64,000 nucleotides of DNA from Polynucleobacter sp. AP-Latsch-80-C2 (GTDB lineage: Bacteria; Pseudomonadota; Gammaproteobacteria; Burkholderiales; Burkholderiaceae): NCBI RefSeq assembly GCF_018882185.1, contig NZ_JACVOY010000005.1, positions 146,769 to 210,768 of the forward strand, given 5' to 3'. A model generated the notes under the pieces. The model made no database searches. It saw nothing but the letters and a program-made list of their open reading frames with translations, and was not told where the DNA came from. Of the stretch, positions 9,321 to 20,235 are shown one piece after another. Both the position numbers and the translations under genes were made by a program. Each line of letters begins with the position of its first letter. Positions within the stretch are counted from its first letter, which is position 1.

Positions 9321-10208
9321 ATGTTTAGCTATCGACATGCATTCCATGCAGGCAGTCACGCTGACATTCTGAAGCACTTAACACTGATTCATCTTGTTGA
9401 ATATCTTCAAGAAAAGCCTGGTGCCCTCACGATTGTTGACACCCATGCGGGTGCTGGGATCTACAACCTAGAAGATGGTTTTGCCACAGTCAGCAAAGAA
9501 GCAAATGGTGGCATATTTCGACTGGCTCAATATCTAGAGTCCTGCCATAAGACCGGCATTGCTGTGGAGTCAGGTATTGCCCATTATCTAAAGTGTATTC
9601 AGTCTGAAAATACTGATGGAACTCTAAGCGTTTACCCAGGATCTCCTTTTATTTTGGCACGCCTCTTGCGCCCCCAAGATCGCCTAAAGCTGTTTGAGCT
9701 CCACCCTAAAGAAATTGACATTCTTCGCCACAATATCAATCAACTCCCTCAAGCCAAGCAGATTGACGTTTATGCCGAGGATAGCTTTGCCAGACTCAAA
9801 GGCTTATTGCCTCCCCCAAGTCGACGTGGCCTCGTGTTGATTGACCCATCGTATGAAGATAAGCAAGACTATCGCTATTTGGAATCCGCCCTCGAGGAAG
9901 CCCTACAGCGCTTTGCTACCGGTTGTTACGCTATTTGGTACCCAGCAATCTCTCGAAGAGAATCTGCAGCTTTACCAGATCGCATGAAAAAAATTGCTGC
10001 CGCACATCAGCGCTCTTGGCTTCATACGGAGTTACGCGTTGAAAATGCACCTGGAGAACGCCGCCTGCAAGCTAGCGGAATGTTCATCATCAATCCACCG
10101 TGGACTCTGGAAAAACATCTTGCAGAAGCATTGCCTGTTTTAGTCAAGGCTCTTGGTATAGATGCTGGTGCAAAATTTGTACTCAAAAGTTTTGAGGCAA
10201 AAGCTTAA
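9321..10208 (+). CDS. rlmJ: 23S rRNA (adenine(2030)-N6)-methyltransferase
   Basis: A 295-residue SAM-dependent methyltransferase that modifies A2030 of 23S rRNA. The start MFSYRHAFHAGSHADILKH is diagnostic of RlmJ (YhiR). THAGAGIY forms the SAM-binding loop, and a DPPY-like catalytic motif appears as DPSYE at Asp175. I chose the ATG at 9321 because it coincides with the conserved N-terminus; an upstream in-frame ATG at 9255 would lie inside the PAP2 gene. It follows that gene by four bases but is functionally unrelated to it. The next gene is convergent, two bases away. Confidence 0.93.
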   Translation: MFSYRHAFHAGSHADILKHLTLIHLVEYLQEKPGALTIVDTHAGAGIYNLEDGFATVSKEANGGIFRLAQYLESCHKTGIAVESGIAHYLKCIQSENTDGTLSVYPGSPFILARLLRPQDRLKLFELHPKEIDILRHNINQLPQAKQIDVYAEDSFARLKGLLPPPSRRGLVLIDPSYEDKQDYRYLESALEEALQRFATGCYAIWYPAISRRESAALPDRMKKIAAAHQRSWLHTELRVENAPGERRLQASGMFIINPPWTLEKHLAEALPVLVKALGIDAGAKFVLKSFEAKA

Positions 10209-10210
10209 AG

Positions 10211-10858
10211 CTAGTTTGCAATATCGAGCATCACTTCATTACGCCGCATAAATGGCAAGGTCCAGGGCGGGTTATAACGAGCAAATTTTGGCACACCATT
10301 TGCTTGCAAGTTCCGTGTTTTGATCCACTCTTCTAGCTCTAGTGTTTTATCAGCCACTTTTTGGCTATTGTAAAAACCAGAAAACTGGACAACCGCACGC
10401 TTTACTGCCGGGATCTGCCTTAGCTGCACTTTTGAATTGAGGGGCTTTGGAAGACTTTCTAAAGTGTATTCAGATGGCATTACGAATGATACGGTCCATT
10501 GGCCAGCGCTAGATTCAATGTTGACTGGTGCGGTCATCGCAATTTTGGCGCTCTTGATACTCTGCTCTTCAATCGCCACCGGTGTAGTCATGGATATTTT
10601 TTGACTGACTTGATTTTGTCCAAAGATATAGGCGGCAATCAGTCGAAATCCTTGATTAGAGGCTTCGTCCAAATCCCCGTCGACTTTCACTTCAGCCAGA
10701 ATCATTGGGGCATACAGCCTCAACTCAAAAGGCTCCGTTTTTTCTAAGACAGTATATTTTGGTTCTTCAATAGCCATCGCCCCTCCAGCAAACAGTTGTG
10801 CAACGAAAAAGATGAGTAATGAAAGATGTTTGATGATGATCTTTCTGTAGCGAAACAT
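10211..10858 (-). CDS. SOUL/HBP family heme-binding protein
   Basis: A 215-residue protein with an N-terminal hydrophobic signal segment (residues 10-29, ending near the cleavage-like GGAMA), so it is probably secreted to the periplasm. The mature part matches the SOUL/heme-binding fold: EEPKYTVLEK at the start, NQVSQKISMTTPV and IAMTAPV as the paired conserved strands, and VAVxxF-like FSGFYN before the last helix. Family members bind heme or other tetrapyrroles, but a physiological role in bacteria is largely unknown. It begins two bases downstream of the LD-carboxypeptidase stop on the same strand, so co-transcription is likely. Confidence 0.85.
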   Translation of the reverse strand: MFRYRKIIIKHLSLLIFFVAQLFAGGAMAIEEPKYTVLEKTEPFELRLYAPMILAEVKVDGDLDEASNQGFRLIAAYIFGQNQVSQKISMTTPVAIEEQSIKSAKIAMTAPVNIESSAGQWTVSFVMPSEYTLESLPKPLNSKVQLRQIPAVKRAVVQFSGFYNSQKVADKTLELEEWIKTRNLQANGVPKFARYNPPWTLPFMRRNEVMLDIAN

Positions 10859-10859
10859 G

Positions 10860-12262
<1,403 letters not shown>

Positions 12263-12724
12263 TTAACGAGTAACGTCCGCCCAACAATTGGGGGTTTCAT
12301 AAAGACGGATTGCAGAAAGCTCCAGGCGCCCACCGAACGCTTGCTTAAAAATGGGTTGCAAAATAGCAAATGCAGCATTGGCTAAATTTTCAACAGTAGG
12401 AACATGTTCCATGATGACGGTTTTATGATTTGGCAAAGTAGCAAGGAACGCAACCAGACCTTCATCTTCTTTGGCCACTAAAAATGCATGATCCCAAGGC
12501 TCAACGACGTGCTGATTGGTGAGTCGCTTAATGTCACCGAAATCTAGAACCATGCCATCATCGGCTTTACCTGGATGATCAGCCACTTCGCCCGTCAAGG
12601 TAACTTCAACGGCATAGCGATGGCCATGTAAATGGCGACACTGCCCGCCGTGATTAGGAATGCGATGTCCAGAATCGAATTCTAGGCGACGGGTAATGGA
12701 GATAGCGGGTTGTTTTGTACTCAT
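12263..12724 (-). CDS. queD: 6-carboxy-5,6,7,8-tetrahydropterin synthase
   Basis: This 153-residue enzyme converts dihydroneopterin triphosphate to 6-carboxytetrahydropterin in the preQ0/queuosine pathway. Zinc ligands are visible in the FDSGHRIPNHGGQCRHLHGH region, and the catalytic acid and base lie in LDFGDIK, PWDHAFL and VPTVENLA. The length is typical of the QueD branch of the PTPS family. The queE gene lies 32 bases upstream on the same strand, so the two are likely co-transcribed. The queC and queF partners are not in the window. Confidence 0.92.
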   Translation of the reverse strand: MSTKQPAISITRRLEFDSGHRIPNHGGQCRHLHGHRYAVEVTLTGEVADHPGKADDGMVLDFGDIKRLTNQHVVEPWDHAFLVAKEDEGLVAFLATLPNHKTVIMEHVPTVENLANAAFAILQPIFKQAFGGRLELSAIRLYETPNCWADVTR

Positions 12725-12756
12725 GCTCGGTTATGTCATTTCTGGCAAAAGCCAAA

Positions 12757-13410
12757 TTATCGAATGCCAATCAGTTTGTGAGATTGCAGGCTCAGTCGCC
12801 AAAGTGGGCGTTTTTGGCACAGCCCCACAGCTAACTCAGTATTACTCTTTAAATTTGGGCCATCCATTGGCTGCAAATAGCGATGGCGATAGTCCATCTT
12901 CTCAAAACGGGCCAATAAAGTTTCCAAAGGGTGATGATCTGCTTGAGGCACAACCAATTTCAACTCATCTGCTTGCAAAACAATTAAATCAGAACCTGCC
13001 TTAGGGCTGACACAAACCCAATCAACCCCTTTGGGAATTTTGATAGTGCCATTGGTTTCAATGGCAACTTCAAAGCCTTTTCGATGCAAGGCCAAAATGA
13101 GTGCTTCATCTAACTGCAACAAAGGTTCGCCACCAGTAAAAACCACATAGCGTTGCTGCGGACCTGCTGAAGTACTTTTCCAGGCTGCCTCAATGGCATC
13201 CGCTAGCAGCTCTGCGTTTTCAAATTTACCACCGCCAAAACCATCACTTCCAACAAAATCGGTGTCGCAAAATTTGCAGACTGCATCAGCACGATCTTCT
13301 TCTCGTCCACTCCATAGATTGCAGCCCGCAAAACGGCAAAAGACCGCTGCTCTTCCGGAGTGGGTTCCTTCGCCTTGTAGCGTAGGGAAAAGTTCTTTAA
13401 CGGTATACAT
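12757..13410 (-). CDS. queE: 7-carboxy-7-deazaguanine synthase
   Basis: A 217-residue radical SAM enzyme that contracts 6-carboxytetrahydropterin to 7-carboxy-7-deazaguanine. The cluster motif is the elongated Cys30-x14-Cys45-x2-Cys48 form, typical of a proteobacterial QueE subclass, rather than the canonical CxxxCxxC. FPTLQGEGTHSG at the start and FTGGEPLLQLD near the middle are family signatures. The substrate is supplied by the adjacent queD product. The remaining pathway genes are elsewhere. Confidence 0.93.
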   Translation of the reverse strand: MYTVKELFPTLQGEGTHSGRAAVFCRFAGCNLWSGREEDRADAVCKFCDTDFVGSDGFGGGKFENAELLADAIEAAWKSTSAGPQQRYVVFTGGEPLLQLDEALILALHRKGFEVAIETNGTIKIPKGVDWVCVSPKAGSDLIVLQADELKLVVPQADHHPLETLLARFEKMDYRHRYLQPMDGPNLKSNTELAVGLCQKRPLWRLSLQSHKLIGIR

Positions 13411-13451
13411 AGTAATGCGTATATTTTAAGCGCTTTACCCAAGCAATTCAT

Positions 13452-14153
13452 TTACTTCCAGGAGACTAGCTGCCAATCAAGATAGTCTTCCCAGTAGGCA
13501 TTGGACCAAGAAACGCCCAGGGTGATATAGCGCCCAAAGGATCTGCGCGCCACCCAGCGACCGATTTCCGGAGATAACCAAACATCTTCCTCGCGATAGT
13601 TCCCAACCCTAAAGACATCATTGCTCTCAAAATAGGGATTTTCTTGGTGGTATTTAAGAACAGTAAATTGGCCAGCAGGCACAGAAACTCGCTCCCATTC
13701 AAGCGCTTTACTAGCTAAACCCCAGTAATAACTGCCATTCGGATAAGCCAAGACTTGGTAACGCGTGCGGTAAAAGTCGGACCAAGCTGGTATGAGTTTT
13801 TCTGGCCATATGGGCAAAGCATGCTGAAATTGTTGCGGTGGACTCCATTGAGGATCTTGCAACACATACCCCCATGACTCTTGAATTTCATCAGGCAATG
13901 AACCCGCCTTCAGACCGCTGCGCTGTATCCGAATTTGCGGACTGATCGACACCACTGTCTCGGTCACCGTATCGACAAGCTGCTGATTAAAAACATTGCT
14001 AACTTGATAGACCCATTGCTGACCCACTTGGGGTGCTCGCATGCTTGGCGTGACAATAGGCGCGGGTATTGTGACTGATGTTGGATAAGGCTGCGTTGCG
14101 ATACAAGCCATCAATAGCGATGGCAATGCAAATATAAATACTTTGCGCAACAT
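13452..14153 (-). CDS. uncharacterised lipoprotein, paralog A (Sec-type signal)
   Basis: A 233-residue protein of unknown function. Residues 1-17 form a classical Sec lipoprotein signal (MLRKVF, then FALPSLLMA) with acceptor Cys17. The mature domain shares RAPQVGQxW, WGxVxxDPxW, YPNxSYxW, VPAGxFxxLxY and IGRWVAR motifs with the gene immediately upstream, so the two are tandem paralogs of identical length. I chose the ATG at 14153, two bases after the upstream stop. An in-frame start at 14180 would overlap that gene and spoil the signal peptide. Many aromatic residues and the absence of catalytic motifs suggest a beta-rich periplasmic domain. Confidence 0.8.
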   Translation of the reverse strand: MLRKVFIFALPSLLMACIATQPYPTSVTIPAPIVTPSMRAPQVGQQWVYQVSNVFNQQLVDTVTETVVSISPQIRIQRSGLKAGSLPDEIQESWGYVLQDPQWSPPQQFQHALPIWPEKLIPAWSDFYRTRYQVLAYPNGSYYWGLASKALEWERVSVPAGQFTVLKYHQENPYFESNDVFRVGNYREEDVWLSPEIGRWVARRSFGRYITLGVSWSNAYWEDYLDWQLVSWK

Positions 14154-14155
14154 TT

Positions 14156-14857
14156 TTACTTGTAAGAAGTTAATTGCCATTGGTAGCTATCTTCATTAGT
14201 TGGAGCTCCCAACTCACCTTGAATCATGTATGAACCAGAACACTCTCGCGCCACCCATCGCCCAATGCTGGGCGCAAACCAAAGAGTCTCTTTACGAATA
14301 CAGTTCACTTTATTAGCATCATCACTTTCGTAATTGATGAGGTTTTGATAACGTAAGGTTAAGAACGTTCCAGCAGGAACGGTAACTTGCTCCCATCCAT
14401 GGGCACTCATATATTCCTGCCAGGTATAGGAAGCATTGGGATAGCCCGCCAAAGCATATTTAGTGATGAATTGCTTGCTCCAGGTGGGCGTCAGGTCTTG
14501 AGGCCACAATGCAATAGGAGGATTAAATGTCACGGTGCGCGCCCAATGCGGATCAGTAATAACCGTTCCCCATGGCCCCTGAACTTCATTAGACAATCTA
14601 CCCATACCTTCATCATTACGCTCAATCACAATCGTTGAGCCAATGCTTGTCACTCGATCTGTGATCAGACCAAGTGTTTTTCCATCAAATACATTGCGCT
14701 GAATATAAGTCCACTCCTGCCCTACCTGAGGCGCCCTTACCAAGGGAGTAGGTTGTGGTTGAGTCACAGGGGTACCGCGTTGATATCCCAATGGAACGCC
14801 GCAAGCTACCGGCGTTAATGCAACAGAAGTGATAAAGGTGCGGCGGGATAATTTCAT
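14156..14857 (-). CDS. uncharacterised lipoprotein, paralog B (Tat-type signal)
   Basis: A 233-residue tandem paralog of the downstream gene, unknown in function. Its N-terminus reads MKLSRRTFITS, a twin-arginine (Tat) export motif, followed by a hydrophobic stretch and a lipobox ending in Cys19 (TPVAC). It therefore appears to be a Tat-exported lipoprotein, whereas its paralog uses a Sec-type signal. The mature region keeps RAPQVGQEW, PWGTVITDPHW, GYPNASYTW, WEQVTVPAGTFLTLRY and the IGRWVAR motif. Tat use suggests folding or cofactor binding before export, which is inference. It is first in a two-gene unit with a 2-base gap. Confidence 0.8.
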   Translation of the reverse strand: MKLSRRTFITSVALTPVACGVPLGYQRGTPVTQPQPTPLVRAPQVGQEWTYIQRNVFDGKTLGLITDRVTSIGSTIVIERNDEGMGRLSNEVQGPWGTVITDPHWARTVTFNPPIALWPQDLTPTWSKQFITKYALAGYPNASYTWQEYMSAHGWEQVTVPAGTFLTLRYQNLINYESDDANKVNCIRKETLWFAPSIGRWVARECSGSYMIQGELGAPTNEDSYQWQLTSYK

Positions 14858-14892
14858 GGTGCAGTTTCCTGAGTAAGCTATATAGAATGGCT

Positions 14893-15699
14893 TCAGTCTA
14901 GTCCCAGCAAATCCAATTCTTCACTGGTAAAGCCTGCTTGCCTGCGACCCTCTAAATTAAAAGGGCCTCTTAAAATGGGGGCGTGGTACTTTCTTGCTAA
15001 TGTTTTATAGGTTGAGATGGCAGAAAGATTCTCTTGATCACATAAGTAATTGAACCACTGATTCCCGATAGCGACGTGCCCGATTTCATCTCGAAGAATG
15101 ATTTCCAAGATCTCAACCACTTTTACATCTTTAACTTGTTTAAATCGATCGCGTATCGCAGGAACAGCATCCAATCCCCTGGCTTCCATCGTTCTGGGAA
15201 CTAAAGCCATTCTGGCAATCACCGCATCCGAGGTTCTTTCTACCATTTCCCATAGACTATTGTGAGCAGGAAAGTCTCCATAGGCAAAGCCAAGTGACTG
15301 TAAGTGCGCTGCAATCAAGCTGAAATGATAGGACTCTTCTTTGGCTACCTGCAACCAATCAACATAATATTGCGTTGGCATATCCGCAAAACGCCAGATG
15401 GCATCTAATGCTAAATTCATCGCGTTAAATTCGATGTGAGCCAAGGAGTGTAATAAAGAAACTCTACCTTCGGCGGTGGCCATTGATCTCTTGGGAACGT
15501 TTAATGGGGGAATAAGCTCGGGCTTTAGCGGCCTGCCAGGCAGAACCTTGCCGCCAGTATTCAATAACTTGGAAGCATGGAGATCAAGACCCTGCCGATG
15601 GTATTGATCAAACAAATCCTGAACGCCCACTACTTTGATCTGAGGGTCAGTTACAGCCAATAATTCAAGGGCGGTTTGACGTAACTCAAGCATAGACAA
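14893..15699 (-). CDS. DUF455 family ferritin-like protein
   Basis: A 268-residue protein matching the DUF455 ferritin-like family. Helical segments carry acidic and His residues spaced as in di-iron proteins: SLAHIEFNAMNLALD, then KEESYHFSLIAAHL near residue 115, and ILRDEIGHVAIGNQWF near residue 205. These E-x2-H-like pairs suggest a carboxylate-bridged di-iron site, as in the distant tRNA hydroxylase MiaE, but substrate and reaction are unknown. It lies 18 bases downstream of guaA on the same strand, so it could be expressed with the guanine nucleotide genes. No signal peptide is seen. Confidence 0.8.
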   Translation of the reverse strand: MSMLELRQTALELLAVTDPQIKVVGVQDLFDQYHRQGLDLHASKLLNTGGKVLPGRPLKPELIPPLNVPKRSMATAEGRVSLLHSLAHIEFNAMNLALDAIWRFADMPTQYYVDWLQVAKEESYHFSLIAAHLQSLGFAYGDFPAHNSLWEMVERTSDAVIARMALVPRTMEARGLDAVPAIRDRFKQVKDVKVVEILEIILRDEIGHVAIGNQWFNYLCDQENLSAISTYKTLARKYHAPILRGPFNLEGRRQAGFTSEELDLLGLD

Positions 15700-15717
15700 A
15701 CGTAAACCGAGCTAGAT

Positions 15718-17325
15718 TTATTCCCACTCAATCGTGGCCGGTGGTTTACCGCTGATGTCATAAACGACACGATTGATGCCACGCACTTCATTGATGATGC
15801 GATTAGAAACTCTGCCAAGTAGTTCATGTGGCAAATGAGCCCAATGCGCTGTCATAAAGTCTTGTGTTTGGACTGCCCTCAGGGCAACGACATACTCGTA
15901 AGTACGGCCATCACCCATCACACCCACTGATTTCACAGGCAAGAACACTGCAAAGGCTTGGCTAGTTAAGTCATACCAAGATTTTTGGCTCACTTCATCA
16001 ATCGTACTGCGTAACTCTTCGATAAAAATAGCATCAGCACGTTGCAGCAATTCTGCAAACTCTGCCTTCACTTCACCTAAGATACGCACACCAAGACCAG
16101 GGCCTGGGAAGGGATGGCGATATACCATCTCTCTTGGGAGTCCTAAAGCAACACCGAGCTCGCGAACCTCATCCTTAAAGAGCTCACGCAAAGGCTCGAG
16201 CAGCTTGAGATGCATGTCATCTGGCAAACCGCCAACGTTGTGATGGCTCTTAATAGTATGAGCACCCTTTTTACCTTTACCTGCTGACTCAATGACGTCA
16301 GGATAGATCGTGCCTTGCGCAAGCCATTTGGCATTCTTGATTTTTCCAGACTCTGTTTGGAAAATCTCTACAAATTCCTTGCCGATAATTTTGCGTTTAG
16401 CTTCTGGATCAGCGACCCCAGCCAACTCACCCATAAAAGTATCTTTAGCATCAACACGGATAACCTTCACCCCTAAATTGCGAGCAAACATTTCCATCAC
16501 CATATCGCCTTCGTTAAGGCGCAGCAGTCCATGGTCTACAAATACGCACGTTAACTGATCGCCAATCGCCCGGTGGATTAATGCAGCAGCAACGCTTGAG
16601 TCCACACCTCCGGATAAACCCAGAATAACTTCATCACTACCAACTTGTTTGCGAATGCTCTCAACCGCTTCACTGATGTAATCGCCCATAACCCAATCTG
16701 GCTTGCACAGGCATATCGTATGCACAAAGCGCTCGATAATGGCAGTGCCTTGAATAGTATGAGTTACCTCAGGATGAAATTGGAAAGCATAAAAGCGACG
16801 CTCTTCATCGGCCATACCTGCTATTGGGCAAGATTCTGTAGAGGCCATTAACTTAAAGGCTTGCGGCAGAGTTGTTACCGAGTCTCCGTGACTCATCCAT
16901 ACCTTCAGAATGCCGTGGCCTTCGCTGGTAGAAAAGTCCTGGATGCCTTTGAGTAAATTGGTGTGCCCATGAGCACGCACTTCCGAGTACCCAAACTCAC
17001 GCGCTTTACCTAAGGCCTCGGCTGAAGCAACTGCACCACCCAACTGGGTAGCCATGGTTTGCATGCCATAGCAAATGCCTAAAACAGGAACACCGAGTTC
17101 AAATACGATTTGGGGGGCACGCGGACTACCATCCTCAGTCACTGAGTTTGGTCCACCAGAGAGAATGATCCCTTTGCCACCCTGCTCTTGAATAAACTTT
17201 CGAATGAATTCTGGATCGCAGTCGTAGGGATGGATCTCAGAGTACACCCGTGCATCACGCACACGTCTTGCAATTAATTGAGTTACTTGTGAACCAAAGT
17301 CGAGTATCAGTATTTTGTCGTGCAC
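15718..17325 (-). CDS. guaA: GMP synthase (glutamine-hydrolysing)
   Basis: A 535-residue cytoplasmic enzyme that aminates XMP to GMP using glutamine and ATP. The N-terminal class I amidotransferase domain has the nucleophile Cys85 in GICYGMQ and the His-Glu pair in FHPEVTHT. The ATP pyrophosphatase P-loop is GLSGGVDSS. The C-terminal dimerisation domain ends in the invariant KPPATIEWE. It follows guaB by 36 bases on the same strand, giving the two consecutive steps from IMP to GMP in one unit. Full length, nothing unusual. Confidence 0.98.
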   Translation of the reverse strand: MHDKILILDFGSQVTQLIARRVRDARVYSEIHPYDCDPEFIRKFIQEQGGKGIILSGGPNSVTEDGSPRAPQIVFELGVPVLGICYGMQTMATQLGGAVASAEALGKAREFGYSEVRAHGHTNLLKGIQDFSTSEGHGILKVWMSHGDSVTTLPQAFKLMASTESCPIAGMADEERRFYAFQFHPEVTHTIQGTAIIERFVHTICLCKPDWVMGDYISEAVESIRKQVGSDEVILGLSGGVDSSVAAALIHRAIGDQLTCVFVDHGLLRLNEGDMVMEMFARNLGVKVIRVDAKDTFMGELAGVADPEAKRKIIGKEFVEIFQTESGKIKNAKWLAQGTIYPDVIESAGKGKKGAHTIKSHHNVGGLPDDMHLKLLEPLRELFKDEVRELGVALGLPREMVYRHPFPGPGLGVRILGEVKAEFAELLQRADAIFIEELRSTIDEVSQKSWYDLTSQAFAVFLPVKSVGVMGDGRTYEYVVALRAVQTQDFMTAHWAHLPHELLGRVSNRIINEVRGINRVVYDISGKPPATIEWE

Positions 17326-17361
17326 GAAAGGATTACCTTAAATTCAGCCTGCTTTTATTTC

Positions 17362-18834
<1,473 letters not shown>

Positions 18835-18851
18835 CTAGTCGCAAAAACAGA

Positions 18852-19202
18852 TTATAGCCTCCTAGCCTTTCTTTTAGCTGCAGCCGCTTGGAATTTGGCG
18901 TCCTGGTTCTGATTGGCCTTTTTACGACGAACTGCCTTAGGGTCTATCAGCAAGGGGGAATAAAGCTCTAAGCGATCCCGAGGGTAGATTGGGCTATCCC
19001 AATCTTTGCGTTTGCCAAAGACCCCGAAACAGCCCTTTCTGGATAAGACGGGGTCATCCGGCCCTGCTGCTATTCCAGTCTTTACTAAAGCCCATCCAAC
19101 CGTAGGCTGCTCATCCGGCAGAAAACTCAATTGCACGGAGCTTAAGACTGGCTGCCCTTGCCTGGCATCACACAGCATGATCTCTAAGAATTGACTACTC
19201 AT
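18852..19202 (-). CDS. rnfH: RnfH/RatB family ubiquitin-like protein
   Basis: A 116-residue protein of the RnfH (RatB, UPF0125) family with a beta-grasp fold. It has the family's usual CDARQGQPVL opening, the GIAAGP loop, GCFGVFGKRKDWDSP and the DRLELYSPLLIDPKAVRRKKA segment. The Lys/Ala-rich C-terminus is probably disordered. I chose the ATG at 19202, which overlaps the ratA stop by eight bases; an in-frame ATG at 19238 lies deep in ratA and adds atypical residues. The ratA-rnfH pair is conserved in proteobacteria, but the role of RnfH is unclear and a toxin-antitoxin function is not well supported. Confidence 0.85.
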   Translation of the reverse strand: MSSQFLEIMLCDARQGQPVLSSVQLSFLPDEQPTVGWALVKTGIAAGPDDPVLSRKGCFGVFGKRKDWDSPIYPRDRLELYSPLLIDPKAVRRKKANQNQDAKFQAAAAKRKARRL

Positions 19203-19626
19203 AGAGCTCTTCAGCGCGCTTAACAAAGCAATCCACAAAGGTTCCGGCTATGTGCCCAAATACTGGGCCAATAATCTTATCGAGAATGGCACTCTTAAAT
19301 TCCCAATGAAGCTTAAATTCCACCTTACAGGCATCCTCTTTGAGGGGAATAAAGTTCCATTGGCCTGAAAATTGCTTAAAGGGGCCATCCACAAAGACCA
19401 TATCGATCGTTTCTGGTCGATGATTGATGTTCCGGGTATGGAAATACTGATTAATACCCTTGAAATGGATCATGATTTTTGCATCTAGGACGGTTTCGGT
19501 TTGCTCAAAGATTTCAACCCCGCCGCACCAAGGTAGAAACTCCGGATAACGCGCCACATCCGTCACCAAGCCATACATACGGTCGGCTGATTGGCCAATT
19601 AAAACGGTCTTGTAGACGTCTGCCAT
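19195..19626 (-). CDS. ratA: RatA/Coq10 START-domain protein
   Basis: A 143-residue START/SRPBCC-fold protein (YfjG/RatA family, related to mitochondrial Coq10). Family features include YGLVTDVARYPEFLPWCGGVE near the N-terminus, the GPFKQFSGQWNF strand and a C-terminal helix GTFVDCFVKRAEELYE. In Escherichia coli it has been described as inhibiting 70S assembly, whereas Coq10 relatives bind ubiquinone, so either role is possible. It is divergent from smpB with 26 bases between starts, and overlaps rnfH by eight bases. That arrangement is widely conserved. Confidence 0.9.
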   Translation of the reverse strand: MADVYKTVLIGQSADRMYGLVTDVARYPEFLPWCGGVEIFEQTETVLDAKIMIHFKGINQYFHTRNINHRPETIDMVFVDGPFKQFSGQWNFIPLKEDACKVEFKLHWEFKSAILDKIIGPVFGHIAGTFVDCFVKRAEELYE

Positions 19627-19652
19627 AATCGATCTTGAGAAGCTAAATAAAT

Positions 19653-20105
19653 ATGAGTATCGTCGATAACAAAAAAGCCTTCTTCGATTATTTTGTCGAG
19701 GAGCGCTTTGAGGCCGGACTGGTGTTGGAAGGATGGGAAGTTAAAGCCATTCGCGCCGGTCGCGTGCACATTAAAGAAGCGTATGTCGTCATTCGCAAGG
19801 CAGAACTGTTTCTAATCGGTTGCCATATCACCCCGCTCCTGTCGGCCTCTACCCACATTCTTCCAGACAACACTCGAACCAGAAAGTTACTACTCAACGC
19901 CATTGAAATCCGCAAGCTCATCGGCAAAGTGGAGCAAAAAGGCTATACCCTGGTACCCCTGAACCTACATTTCTCCAAAGGGAATGTGAAATGCGAGATT
20001 GGGCTGGCCCGGGGTAAAAAGCAGCACGATAAACGTGCCGCCACCAAAGAGCGTGAATGGGAAGTCCAAAAGGGCAGAATCGCTAGAGGCGATTTAAACG
20101 CTTAA
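19653..20105 (+). CDS. smpB: SsrA (tmRNA)-binding protein
   Basis: A 150-residue RNA-binding protein that delivers tmRNA to stalled ribosomes for trans-translation. Signatures are [20 protein letters not shown] at the start, [12 protein letters not shown], and the basic C-terminal tail with [22 protein letters not shown], which lies in the mRNA channel. The tmRNA gene itself was not found here. The length is typical. No strong terminator is visible before the downstream operon 130 bases later. Confidence 0.97.
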   Translation: MSIVDNKKAFFDYFVEERFEAGLVLEGWEVKAIRAGRVHIKEAYVVIRKAELFLIGCHITPLLSASTHILPDNTRTRKLLLNAIEIRKLIGKVEQKGYTLVPLNLHFSKGNVKCEIGLARGKKQHDKRAATKEREWEVQKGRIARGDLNA

Positions 20106-20155
20106 ATAGGGAGTAGACTCTCCAACGGCCTTACATCCTCGCAGGAGAGAAGATA

Positions 20156-20172
20156 TGCACCATATTAGTGCA
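20156..20172. promoter_or_regulatory. NtrC-like palindrome upstream of the ATP-grasp/Anbu operon
   Basis: TGCACCA, three bases, TAGTGCA: this agrees closely with the enterobacterial NtrC enhancer consensus TGCACCA-N3-TGGTGCA. It is the core of a longer dyad, ATATGCAC (20153-20160) and GTGCATAT (20168-20175). A sigma-54-like GG (20177-20178) and GC (20188-20189) follow, but they are nine rather than ten bases apart, and the enhancer lies unusually close. Nitrogen control is therefore a hypothesis. Confidence 0.45.
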
Positions 20173-20235
20173 TATCGGCACCAAGCTGCTTCAATTCCGA
20201 TAGAACCGTCTTTTCAAAGGCATTAGTTTGTAACT

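Noticed and set aside
12660..13004. 114-residue plus-strand frame across the queD/queE junction
   Set aside because: Antisense shadow of queE; no ribosome-binding site, no homology-like motifs.
20177..20189. Confident sigma-54 promoter
   Set aside because: GG and GC are nine bases apart instead of ten and the flanking consensus is incomplete, so it is mentioned only as part of the NtrC hypothesis.
19653..20235. tmRNA gene next to smpB
   Set aside because: The 130-base gap after smpB has no alanine-tRNA-like ends or tag reading frame, and is too short for tmRNA.
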